From Clostridiales bacterium (GTDB lineage Bacteria; Bacillota; Clostridia; Lachnospirales; Lachnospiraceae): 64,000 nt of DNA. Below the pieces are notes generated by a model, which saw nothing but the letters and a program-made list of their open reading frames with translations, did no database searches and was not told where the DNA came from. The translations under genes were made by a program, and so were the position numbers. Each line of letters opens with the position of its first letter. The first letter of the stretch is position 1. Shown piece by piece: positions 1-8,392 of this stretch. Where the stretch lies: the NCBI GenBank assembly GCA_012520645.1, contig JAAYNV010000028.1:1-64000 (forward strand), read 5' to 3'.

Positions 1-863
1 CTTCCCGACTTCTGAATGGAAGCCCTTACTTTCTGTCCGATTTCGCTCTGCTTCACTTCCAAAATCTGTCCCTCCGGCACGCCGCTAATCAATGCTCTAT
101 CCACCGTCTGATTCCACATGGTACGGTACTGGTTATCGGTTTTTATCTGCTCCGCTTTTGGGTTGTTCTTGCCAATCTTTTTCGTAGGCAGATACACACC
201 GTTTCTGTCAAAAACCTTGAGCTTTTGCTTGTCATCTTTGACATAAATATTAATAAGGTCAGTGTAGGAGCGTTTCACTTCATCAAGAAAGCTGTCGCTC
301 TTAAATCGGCTGTCTTTTATGGTAAAAAGATTACGCTCATATACCTCGCCCTTGTGAATAATTTTACAGCCTTTCCGAAGCAGTCCGGCTTCATCCAGTA
401 TCTCTTTTTTAGTACGTACATGCTTTCCGTTTTCGTCATAAAACATATTTCTTGTAGCAATCTTCTCCACTGGTTCATCAAGCAGTTTTCGCTCTGAAAA
501 GATAAGATGGATATGATAGTTTGTTTTGCGTTTGTTGTGATGCAAAGCTGAGATACATTCCACGCCATAATTTTGCTTAAAATGCTCCGTAAAAAGCTTC
601 AGCAACTTGTCCGGCTCATAATCTACAAAACTTTCCGGCAGCGCAATGATAAGCTCCCTTGCTTCAATGCAGGTTCCTTTCGTTCCACTTTCCCAAAATT
701 CCTCTTGGTTACACTTAGCAAGTTCCGTCCAAAATTTGCGGTCAGTTGTTTCATAAACTGCATACAAATTTTCCTGCCTTGCTTTACTCGATATATAACT
801 AATTCTGCCCTTTAAATTTGACAGCTTTGACATCTGTATAAATGAATTTCTTACAATAGGCAT
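1..863 (-). CDS. MobA/MobL-family relaxase (partial, runs off left edge)
   Basis: Minus-strand frame starting at CAT 861-863 reads MPIVRNSFIQMSKLSNLKGRISYISSKARQENLYAVYET..., open to the window edge (absent from ORF track because it has no stop). Contains ALHHNKRKTNYHIHLIFSER, an HxxxxNxHxH-type relaxase motif. Confidence 0.85.
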   Translation of the reverse strand, partial: MPIVRNSFIQMSKLSNLKGRISYISSKARQENLYAVYETTDRKFWTELAKCNQEEFWESGTKGTCIEARELIIALPESFVDYEPDKLLKLFTEHFKQNYGVECISALHHNKRKTNYHIHLIFSERKLLDEPVEKIATRNMFYDENGKHVRTKKEILDEAGLLRKGCKIIHKGEVYERNLFTIKDSRFKSDSFLDEVKRSYTDLINIYVKDDKQKLKVFDRNGVYLPTKKIGKNNPKAEQIKTDNQYRTMWNQTVDRALISGVPEGQILEVKQSEIGQKVRASIQKSG

Positions 864-884
864 TACCCCCTTTCTTTTAAAAAT

Positions 885-1130
885 GATAGCGACTTTTGCT
901 ATCGTGAGTGGACACTTAGGTGTCCGTTTACGAACCATCTGCCGTATCCGGCACAACAGCCCTGCAAGGGCGCATTCAGAAATTGCAGAGCAATTTCTTC
1001 ATTACGCGGCTCTCGCTAAGTCCGTCTGCAAGCAGCCGCGTTTAGCTCGATGCAATCGCGAAATACACAGAGTACAAATCTCCGATTTGTGCGATGGGTG
1101 TATTTCGCTCTCAAACGCCGAGGGCTTGTG
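885..1130. promoter_or_regulatory. Hairpin-rich intergenic region, candidate oriT/leading region
   Basis: Consecutive perfect inverted repeats just upstream of the relaxase start: GATAGC-7-GCTATC (885-903), GGACAC-4-GTGTCC (910-925), GCCCT-3-AGGGC (959-971), AAATTGC-3-GCAATTT (980-996), CGCGGCT...AGCCGCG (1005-1040), GCGAAATACAC...GTGTATTTCGC (1058-1108) enclosing ACAAATC-3-GATTTGT. Confidence 0.5.
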
Positions 1131-1233
1131 AGTGTAGTCCGTTTTTGTCATTACACCCTAATCCAGCTTTCTCCTTAACTACCATATACAGGAGCGTGGC
1201 ACGCTCCCGTCAAACACATCGAATGAAAAAAAT

Positions 1234-1509
1234 TTACCATCGGAAGCTCCGATGCATTCCCACCTTTTCCAGATACTCCTGCCTTGCCTTTTCTCTTTCT
1301 TCCTCAGTTGGAGCAGTCTTATATTTTGTGTATAAATCCCGCTTTACCATAGCTTCCAATTTTTCTTCCAAACCTTTCTTTATCTCTGGTAAAACATCAT
1401 CTATTTCCACCAAGTGATGTTTAAGGAGTGCAATAAATAATTCCTCTGAAATCTGCACATTTTTCAGTCCTATCAATCCATCCTTTCCATCAAGACCGCA
1501 ACAACGCAA
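1234..1509 (-). CDS. Small conserved mobile-element protein (of the kind often named 'complexin-2' in clostridial elements)
   Basis: ORF with ...YTKYKTAPTEEEREKARQEYLEKVGMHRSFRW; family resemblance recalled from clostridial mobile elements. Confidence 0.55.
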   Translation of the reverse strand: MRCCGLDGKDGLIGLKNVQISEELFIALLKHHLVEIDDVLPEIKKGLEEKLEAMVKRDLYTKYKTAPTEEEREKARQEYLEKVGMHRSFRW

Positions 1510-1583
1510 TGTCTATAAATTTTGCAACCTTGCAAGGTTCATCACCGCAAATTTTATATAATCTGCATTGTTGCGTTCCTCCC

Positions 1584-2564
1584 TTAAATCTGCTTTATCT
1601 TATCCAGTTCCCAATACCATGAGTTATTGATTTTTCTTGCTCTAATGCCCAGCTCCTTTTTGGCATTTTCCAATGTTCTTTTAGAAATTCCCTGTTCCTC
1701 AGCCATATCAAAAATCTCATTACTCTGTACCGCATTAGCAGTCTCTGCCAGTTCCCGAAGCATCTGCTTTGCCTGCTCCAATTTATTTGCTTTTGGGGCA
1801 ATACCGCCAAGCACTTCATCTGCTGTAATCTCATAATCTCCCAGCCACTTAAAACCACTTTCCATCAGTTCAAATGCCTTGGGATGTCCGAACTGTGCCA
1901 AATTATTTTTTATCTGAACAACTGCTCTGATATTGGGTTCTCCTTCCACTCTGCCGACTAGCAACACGCTCCTTGCTACTGCAAAGAAATCAATGGAACC
2001 CATGCCCCTATAAGCCGCCTTATTGCCGGATGCCTTATTCATATGACCGATAAGAATAATGGCACATTTATATTTCTCTGCCAAAGCTCCTAAACGCTTC
2101 GTCATATCCCTTGCTTCATTTGCTCTGTTCATATCCATGCCACCACCCAAGTAAGCCTGTATCGGGTCTAAAATTAACATCCTCGCTCCGGTCTGTATAA
2201 TAGCTTCTTCCAGCCTTTCATCTGCCATAGAAAGAGACTTGTCGCTTTCATCAATTACCACTATCCGCTCACAATCTGCACCTGCCTTTTCAAGCCTTGG
2301 CTTTACAGTATCTGCAAGCCCGTCCTCGGCAGTCTGATAAATAATGTTCATTGGTTCCGTCAGTTTCATATCATTATCCAGCCCCTCTCCTTTGGATAAC
2401 TTGGCTGCAATATTTAATATCAAGGTTGTCTTTCCGTCTCCCGGATCACCTTGTACGATTGTCAGCTTTCCATAAGGGATGAATGGATACCAAAGCCACT
2501 CAATCTCCTGCGACTGTACTTCTGACATGTTAATCATTTTCAGTTCTGTTCTCTTTTCTTCCAT
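1584..2564 (-). CDS. RepA-like AAA family ATPase (AAA_25/RecA-like)
   Basis: Walker A GDPGDGKTT, Walker B-like MLILDPIQAYLGG, position within the element. Confidence 0.85.
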   Translation of the reverse strand: MEEKRTELKMINMSEVQSQEIEWLWYPFIPYGKLTIVQGDPGDGKTTLILNIAAKLSKGEGLDNDMKLTEPMNIIYQTAEDGLADTVKPRLEKAGADCERIVVIDESDKSLSMADERLEEAIIQTGARMLILDPIQAYLGGGMDMNRANEARDMTKRLGALAEKYKCAIILIGHMNKASGNKAAYRGMGSIDFFAVARSVLLVGRVEGEPNIRAVVQIKNNLAQFGHPKAFELMESGFKWLGDYEITADEVLGGIAPKANKLEQAKQMLRELAETANAVQSNEIFDMAEEQGISKRTLENAKKELGIRARKINNSWYWELDKIKQI

Positions 2565-2604
2565 AAAGTCCTCCGTTTCCTAAAATCTCATTGTCACACA
2601 GAAG

Positions 2605-2681
2605 AACCTCTGTTATACTTATGCTGTGATTACATATCTTATTGAACATTAGTAGTTCAATAAGCATGGGTAACAGAGGTT
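2605..2681. repeat. Nested inverted repeats between integrase and ATPase genes
   Basis: Outer AACCTCTGTTA (2605-2615)/TAACAGAGGTT (2671-2681); inner CTTATTGAAC (2638-2647)-ATTAGTA-GTTCAATAAG (2655-2664), both perfect. Confidence 0.8.
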
Positions 2682-2699
2682 TTCCTGTTATCACAAGTC

Positions 2700-3731
2700 C
2701 TAGCAGTTGCCGCTGTTAGGGCTTTTTTCTTTTTCAAAATCCAGCATATCCGCTACTTTTCTTTGTTGATTCGGATATAAGTGTCCGTAAGTATTTAATG
2801 TGATACGGATATCCTTGTGTCCTACCCTCTCCTTTATCAGAATAGGCTCAATTCCTTTATTGATTAAGTACGCCACATGAGAATGTCTCAAATCGTGAAC
2901 TCTGATTTTCTTTACTCCTGCTTTCTCCATTTGGTGTTTCATTTTGTGTTGCACTGCTTCCTGCACAATGGGGAAGAGTCTTTCATTCTCCGGCATCCCA
3001 TAATGACCATCTATAAAATCCTTAATCTCCTGTTTGAGAAACTCCGGTATTTCTATCAGTCTTACAGATTGCTTCGTCTTAGGTTCCGTAATCACATCCT
3101 GCCTTTCTGTCCGGTAGTAAGTCTTGGTAATGCTGATTTGATTTCTCTCAAAATCGATGTCCTTTGGTGTAAGTGCCAACAACTCTCCAATTCTACATCC
3201 CGTCCAAAAGAGTATTTCAAAGATAAGATAGTATCTGCTTCCCGGCTCCATCGTTTGTATGAACTTTTGGTACTCATCCACTGTCCAGAAGTCCAAACTT
3301 CTGTTATCCGAACTTCCCATACGCTTTACTTTTTTACAAGGATTTGTGTGTAAATCGTAAATTCGTGAAGCATGAGTGAAAAGACTGGTTAGCTGATTTT
3401 GTATCATTCTTAAGTAGGCTTCCGAAAATCCTTTCGTCTGCATTTCATTCTGCCACTGGATAATCTGCCCGGCAGTTATCTCACTCATCATCTGATTACC
3501 GAAGTATGGAATGATGTGTTGCTCCATCATATACCGCTTGTTCTTCATGGTACGTTCCTTCAACTCATTCTGCTTATCTTCAAAATAAACTTCCATAAAT
3601 TCACTTAGCTTCATATCCATACTTCTGCTGTTATTCAATTTCTTCTGTCGTTCATACTCAAGAGCTTCACACTTTTTTCTCAAAACCTCTTTTTCTTCGC
3701 TTTTTCTTTTCGCCCTTGGCATTTGTTTCAA
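2700..3731 (-). CDS. Tyrosine recombinase / phage-type integrase
   Basis: Catalytic pattern ...TGCRIGELLAL..., HDLRHSHVAYLI, ...GHKDIRITLNTYGHL; N-terminal SAM-like core-binding domain. Confidence 0.95.
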   Translation of the reverse strand: MKQMPRAKRKSEEKEVLRKKCEALEYERQKKLNNSRSMDMKLSEFMEVYFEDKQNELKERTMKNKRYMMEQHIIPYFGNQMMSEITAGQIIQWQNEMQTKGFSEAYLRMIQNQLTSLFTHASRIYDLHTNPCKKVKRMGSSDNRSLDFWTVDEYQKFIQTMEPGSRYYLIFEILFWTGCRIGELLALTPKDIDFERNQISITKTYYRTERQDVITEPKTKQSVRLIEIPEFLKQEIKDFIDGHYGMPENERLFPIVQEAVQHKMKHQMEKAGVKKIRVHDLRHSHVAYLINKGIEPILIKERVGHKDIRITLNTYGHLYPNQQRKVADMLDFEKEKSPNSGNC

Positions 3732-3793
3732 ACCATTGGGCTGTCCATTTCTTTGTGTCTTTCTCCTTATACGCCATAATGACCTTCCTTTCC

Positions 3794-3988
3794 TTAATTT
3801 GCTACCAATTCATAGCCAAACATCTTAGTTGCCCAGAACACTCTTGGAATTCGCCCAGGCATTGTCACATAGCCCTGACTATCCAATTCCTTGTTCATCG
3901 ACTTAATAAGCTTGTATGCGTGAGATTTGGAACAATTCAGTTCTTTTGCAACATCTTCCGCACTCATCATATATTGATAATTCGCCAT
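3794..3988 (-). CDS. Excisionase-like / HTH DNA-binding protein
   Basis: 64 aa, MSAEDVAKELNCSKSHAYKLIKSMNKEL helix-turn-helix; immediately upstream of integrase. Confidence 0.7.
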   Translation of the reverse strand: MANYQYMMSAEDVAKELNCSKSHAYKLIKSMNKELDSQGYVTMPGRIPRVFWATKMFGYELVAN

Positions 3989-4040
3989 TTATTCGTCCTC
4001 CCTTCTTCATTTCTAATTTCCTTACATCTCTTGTATTTTG

Positions 4041-4205
4041 TTCGTGTACGAATTTCGTAAACTTATATTAGCACCATATCTTCCCTTTGTCAACACTTCG
4101 TAAAATTATTTTTACGGTTTTCGTAAATAGTATTTTTTGTAATTTCCTCTTTTATGTTTTTCGTAAATATGCTATTATGGATATTGTAATTATGTTTTTC
4201 GTATT
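4041..4205. promoter_or_regulatory. Cluster of TTCGTAAA direct repeats, candidate operator array for the XRE regulator
   Basis: TTCGTAAA at 4054-4061, 4097-4104, 4120-4127, 4160-4167, TTCGTATT at 4198-4205, plus perfect palindrome TTCGTGTACGAA at 4041-4052, in the divergent xis/XRE intergenic region. Confidence 0.6.
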
Positions 4206-4235
4206 TTTTCTATGTATGAATATAGGAGGTTGCTC

Positions 4236-4718
4236 ATGGGCGATGGAAAGAAATTAAAAGAACACATTGATAACAAAGGTACCAATGTGCGTAAGATTGC
4301 TAAAGAAACCGGCATCAGTGCCACTACTCTTTATACTATTATTCAAAAGGATACCAACATCAGATTTGACTTTGCTCTCCGTCTGGCAAATGCCTTGGAG
4401 ATTGATGTAAATGAAATATGCTCCGCAAGTCCTTTCTCCGGAGCCATTACAGAAGAAGAAATCTACCCTACCCTTCCGGATGGTTTGAATGGTGCATTGG
4501 ATTCAAGCAGAATAAAAACATACTTAAAATATTCCCTCTATCCTCTCATGCACCTATTTGGTAAAAACAGTATGCCGGATGTGGACAATCTGCTTACATC
4601 CTTTTATCAGTTGGATGATGAAGCCCGGAAAGAGGTTGTGGAAACGATACAATTTAAGCTGCAGTATCATAAGGATGCGGAAAGAGCAGAACAGGTAAAA
4701 CAGATTAAGGGATGGTAA
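4236..4718 (+). CDS. XRE-family transcriptional regulator
   Basis: HTH KKLKEHIDNKGTNVRKIAKETGISATTLYTIIQKDTN; ATG 4236 preceded by AGGAGG (4224-4229). Confidence 0.85.
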   Translation: MGDGKKLKEHIDNKGTNVRKIAKETGISATTLYTIIQKDTNIRFDFALRLANALEIDVNEICSASPFSGAITEEEIYPTLPDGLNGALDSSRIKTYLKYSLYPLMHLFGKNSMPDVDNLLTSFYQLDDEARKEVVETIQFKLQYHKDAERAEQVKQIKGW

Positions 4719-4726
4719 AAAAATAG

Positions 4727-4755
4727 CTCCAGTGAATTTGGGTGATTCACTGGAG
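4727..4755. terminator. Bidirectional rho-independent terminator
   Basis: CTCCAGTGAAT-TTGGGTG-ATTCACTGGAG perfect 11-bp stem between convergent genes, A-run before it. Confidence 0.8.
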
Positions 4756-4782
4756 TTCTTATCTTATATTCAGTTCATACAT

Positions 4783-5454
4783 TTATGTATTAGTTTCTTG
4801 GCTAATATGTTCTAGCTCATTAACTTTAGCCTCAAGTTCTTTTATTTTAGTCTCTAATTCTATTAATTGTTGCTCCTGCTCACTATTTTTAGCTTCTAAT
4901 TGTTCTTTATCCGAAATACTTGTTCGCAATTCGTATAAAAAACTCGGAAAATATTTATTCAAAACCAATTCTTCAATGGCTTTATATTCAGATGAATTAA
5001 TATCAAATCTTCCATCCTTCTGATGATATAATATGCGATTTATACTCACAGTACGAATATCATTAAGCTTCATCACCGAATCATGCTGTATGAACGAATA
5101 ATCTGCTTTCTTTAACAAATATAAATCACTTTTACTTGTATTATTATCAACTGGATGATAAACATCAGGATGTTTTTGCGGATCATACGAAAATATAGGT
5201 AGTACATATAAAAGTTTCTTATTGACGCCAATTACTAACCCTCTATGTTCGTATGACATCTCTGGAACAAAGTTTTTTCCAAACTCAAACTGATATATTT
5301 CACCCTTTTTTATTTTACGCGTCTGAAAACTCTTTCTTTTATTATCTGCCCATCTATAATCTGACTTTGAAAATCTATCAATCTCATCATTTCCTAGTGT
5401 TCCATTTAAAATTAAATCATTCGTTTTGGTGATATTTCTTATGTATTCTCTCAC
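4783..5454 (-). CDS. PemK/MazF-fold endoribonuclease-like toxin with C-terminal coiled coil
   Basis: KKGEIYQFEFGKNFVPEMSYEHRGLVIGVNKKLLYVLPI and HDSVMKLNDIRTVSINRIL resemble the MazF/PemK core (KGDI..., S..DQIRTID..RL); GTG start with GGAGG 7 nt upstream; C-terminal ELETKIKELEAKVNELEH heptads. Confidence 0.55.
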   Translation of the reverse strand: MREYIRNITKTNDLILNGTLGNDEIDRFSKSDYRWADNKRKSFQTRKIKKGEIYQFEFGKNFVPEMSYEHRGLVIGVNKKLLYVLPIFSYDPQKHPDVYHPVDNNTSKSDLYLLKKADYSFIQHDSVMKLNDIRTVSINRILYHQKDGRFDINSSEYKAIEELVLNKYFPSFLYELRTSISDKEQLEAKNSEQEQQLIELETKIKELEAKVNELEHISQETNT

Positions 5455-5481
5455 TAGAACGCCTCCATTTACTTATGTACG

Positions 5482-5627
5482 AAAAAAGGGTATAGACTTA
5501 GCTATACCCTACTCTGAAATTCAGAGCGACCTCGTCGGTCAAATTAATCCTTTCATGTCATGGCTTTGTCAGCCAAAAATTTAAGCAGTATAACTGCGAA
5601 AATTCATTAATATTATTTGTTTCTCTG
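5482..5627 (-). ncRNA. Putative structured ncRNA with own promoter and terminator
   Basis: Minus strand: TTGAAA (5656-5661)-17 nt-TATAAT (5633-5638), then hairpins GCAGT-3-ACTGC, TGGCT-5-AGCCA, GACC-5-GGTC, CTCTG-5-CAGAG and terminator GGGTATAG-6-CTATACCC-TTTTTT (5509-5482); no convincing ORF inside. Confidence 0.7.
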
Positions 5628-5759
5628 CTTAGATTATACCATACTGCACATTGGTTTTCAATATTTTATCTAACAGAATGTGCTTATTGTATCAAAGATA
5701 CTTTCTGATGTCAATCTCTTTAATAAACATTTTATGTTTCAATTCTACAATGGTGCATA

Positions 5760-6422
5760 TCATAGTATTGCCTCTCCGCATATATCAAAAATTGACATCT
5801 GACCATCTGACTTTTTTTCCGACATATACTTCCATATGGTTTTGTCTAACACGCTTTCACCCACTTCTAACACAGAAGCCGTCTTGCGCAATATTTTGCT
5901 CGCCTCCTTATAATCGGCTGTCAAAACACCTGCTATTTCAAGAAATTGGAACATGTGTCTATCAATAGGAATTGCTTGCTGACCAGATAACAGTTTCATA
6001 TAGTCAATAGTTTTTCTACCCACTCCATTAATTTCTAGTAAACTCTCAGCATTCCTGTCATCCAAAATCCACTCTGCCAAATCGTCCTCTGTATTTATAT
6101 TACAATTATATAAATACCATGCCAAATCACAGATTGTATCTTGCTTTCTTTTATTTTTCCATTGTATTATTTCTTCAATTGGTATTGTTTGAAATAGTAT
6201 TATAAAATCGCAGGTTGTTCTATAATCCGAATATCTGCTTAAAATATTATAAACTCTTGGATACACCACACTTTTATAATTCATTCCTGCTTGTAATACT
6301 GAATCCGTCAAAGTTGCTGCCATATTATAATATGGCGTTCTTTGTGTGATTTCAGCATAATTGTGAGGAATTTTTTCTAAAAGGTCTATAACCTTTTGAA
6401 CTGAGTTATCTATATTATCCAT
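5760..6422 (-). CDS. HhH-GPD (OGG/EndoIII-like) DNA glycosylase homolog
   Basis: LLEINGVGRKTIDYMKLLSGQQAIPIDRHMFQFLEIAGV: helix-hairpin-helix with Lys and the catalytic Asp of the PxDxH motif retained. Confidence 0.8.
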   Translation of the reverse strand: MDNIDNSVQKVIDLLEKIPHNYAEITQRTPYYNMAATLTDSVLQAGMNYKSVVYPRVYNILSRYSDYRTTCDFIILFQTIPIEEIIQWKNKRKQDTICDLAWYLYNCNINTEDDLAEWILDDRNAESLLEINGVGRKTIDYMKLLSGQQAIPIDRHMFQFLEIAGVLTADYKEASKILRKTASVLEVGESVLDKTIWKYMSEKKSDGQMSIFDICGEAIL

Positions 6423-7059
6423 TAATCTTTTCCTCTAGTATATTATTTATCGCATTTATGCGGTCAACACAATTAGGACACGCTCCACATGGCATATCTG
6501 CATTTACCTGACACGAATATGTCATCTCAATAGGCGCCATTAATTCTAATCCTAATTTTGCCACCTCTGTTTTTGTCATTTCACGAAAAGGCATATTAAT
6601 CCTAATAGAACCATACTCATATAACAAACTTTCTAGCTTTGTAAAAAACTCCATTGAACAATCTATTTCTTTTGCATGATTACTATTAATAAACGCTGTA
6701 TATACATCTTTAATACCCATAGATTGCGCATACGCCGATGCCAATGATATGAACAAAATATTTCTATACGGCAGATACATATCCGCAGCTTCAACATTGT
6801 CTTCCCACAAATTCGCTTCTATTATCATTCTCGAGTTGGATTCCTTGTAAACATCACCAATTTTAATGATACGTACATTATCTACATATTTTGCAGGAAG
6901 TACTTGCAAAAGTGTTTGATATTCCTTGTCCTTACAATGCTGACCGTAATCAATAAATAAAATTACAACATTCTTATTTTCTTTAGCAAGCTTATATGCC
7001 AATACGGTAGAATCCATTCCACCGGAGGCAAGCAAAAGACAATCAAAATTATTCTCCAT
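6415..7059 (-). CDS. QueC-like PP-loop ATPase (7-cyano-7-deazaguanine synthase family)
   Basis: LLLASGGMDSTVLAYKLAKE PP-loop, YLPYRNILFISLASAYA, C-terminal zinc motif YSCQVNADMPCGACPNCVDR. Confidence 0.88.
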   Translation of the reverse strand: MENNFDCLLLASGGMDSTVLAYKLAKENKNVVILFIDYGQHCKDKEYQTLLQVLPAKYVDNVRIIKIGDVYKESNSRMIIEANLWEDNVEAADMYLPYRNILFISLASAYAQSMGIKDVYTAFINSNHAKEIDCSMEFFTKLESLLYEYGSIRINMPFREMTKTEVAKLGLELMAPIEMTYSCQVNADMPCGACPNCVDRINAINNILEEKING

Positions 7060-8392
7060 TTTTCACCATCCTACTAATCGCAGTAAATACTGCATCAATT
7101 ACTTGACTCTTCGTCTTGCAATAATATGTACATGAGTTTTTTAAAAACATATTATCTAGCTTCAGATACGGATCATAAAGTATTATTGGCTTTCCACTTG
7201 CTTGATAATTTCCAATTTCTACCAACGTTCCTTGGTCATTGTAGAGTAATGTTGCTATCATTATTTTGCATTCCGATAACAAGTCCATATCCTTAGCAAA
7301 TATAGCACGCTCTTCACTCATATCCATATCCTTATTCACTTGTCCATTTTCTTGGATTGGTCTCCGAGGTTTAAAATTATGATACAAAAGAGAAGCCTCT
7401 AAAATATCCAATTTCTCTGTATCTACATAATCAAAATCCGGAGCTGCCATATAAATTGGATAGTTTACTCTTACGTTCCATGGAACTCTTATTCCCTCCA
7501 TTTCAACGAAATCATAAATATTCTGAATAATGAGTTCTACATTTTCTTTGAATTTTTCTTGTTGAATTGTTTGTGCATATAAACTTGACATCCACGCTGC
7601 AAATGCCATATTATCTGAAATATTAGTTCCAACCCTTTCAGACATAAATGCTATATCATATACATCTCCTACTCCCACAGAATGAATAGTTTCTCCGATA
7701 TGAGCAGGTGCCTCATAACTTGTTTTTTCCCTAAAATCATAAAGCCATGAACCACCTCTATTTTCCTTTATTAATAACTGAGCGACACTCTTTTTTCCAA
7801 AATATGTTATTAAATTATCATAACTATTTTCTTTAAAAAACTCTTCAAATGAGGTCGATGACGTCGATAAGAATACTGTCTGAATTTTTATTGTATCTAA
7901 ATCTAAAATATCATCACAGTCATAATTCATATCTATATGAATTTTACCTTCATAGTCCGAAAGGTCACTTAAAATTCTTGCATTCCCATATCTTCCCGGA
8001 AAAATAATTATATCTGTCGGTTTGAAATTATCTAATACCTGCATTAACGGCAACATGCTAACATATTCTGCTTGCCTACCTAATATGTTCTCATATAGCT
8101 GATTACCACTCTCATCCGACTGACCAATTAACATTACGTTTGGTGCCTTATCCACCTTACCTAAGCGAAAGACACTATTTGCTCTTAACACATCAACCCC
8201 AAATTTTTCAACATCTTTTACAAGATAATCTGGTGCATAATATGCCAATGCATATTCTATATTCAGTGCATCACAACTTCTTGCAGCATGAAAAATCCCA
8301 CCAAGTCTTGACGTACTATATCCATTCTCTATAATATCAAGATGCTGGTCTACATATACCTCTCCAATTATCAATATTTTTCTATTATGCAT
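7049..8392 (-). CDS. PfkB-family sugar/nucleoside kinase fused to nucleoside 2-deoxyribosyltransferase-like domain
   Basis: N-term IIGEVYVDQHLDIIENGYSTSRLGGIFHAA... and HSVGVGDVYDIAF (PfkB GxGD); C-term YMAAPDFDYVDTEKLDILEASLL...ERAIFAKDMDLLSECKIMIATLLYNDQGTLVEIGNYQASGKPIILY (NDT-like). Confidence 0.75.
   Translation of the reverse strand: MHNRKILIIGEVYVDQHLDIIENGYSTSRLGGIFHAARSCDALNIEYALAYYAPDYLVKDVEKFGVDVLRANSVFRLGKVDKAPNVMLIGQSDESGNQLYENILGRQAEYVSMLPLMQVLDNFKPTDIIIFPGRYGNARILSDLSDYEGKIHIDMNYDCDDILDLDTIKIQTVFLSTSSTSFEEFFKENSYDNLITYFGKKSVAQLLIKENRGGSWLYDFREKTSYEAPAHIGETIHSVGVGDVYDIAFMSERVGTNISDNMAFAAWMSSLYAQTIQQEKFKENVELIIQNIYDFVEMEGIRVPWNVRVNYPIYMAAPDFDYVDTEKLDILEASLLYHNFKPRRPIQENGQVNKDMDMSEERAIFAKDMDLLSECKIMIATLLYNDQGTLVEIGNYQASGKPIILYDPYLKLDNMFLKNSCTYYCKTKSQVIDAVFTAISRMVKNGE

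Noticed and set aside
5482-5627. CRISPR array or repeat array
   Set aside because: Hairpins have different sequences and no regularly spaced identical repeats; better explained as one structured RNA.
5482-5627. Retron msr/msd
   Set aside because: No reverse transcriptase gene nearby.
6415-7059. Housekeeping queuosine/preQ0 biosynthesis queC
   Set aside because: No queD/queE/queF/tgt neighbours, and it overlaps non-queuosine genes in an accessory region; genome-wide check still needed.
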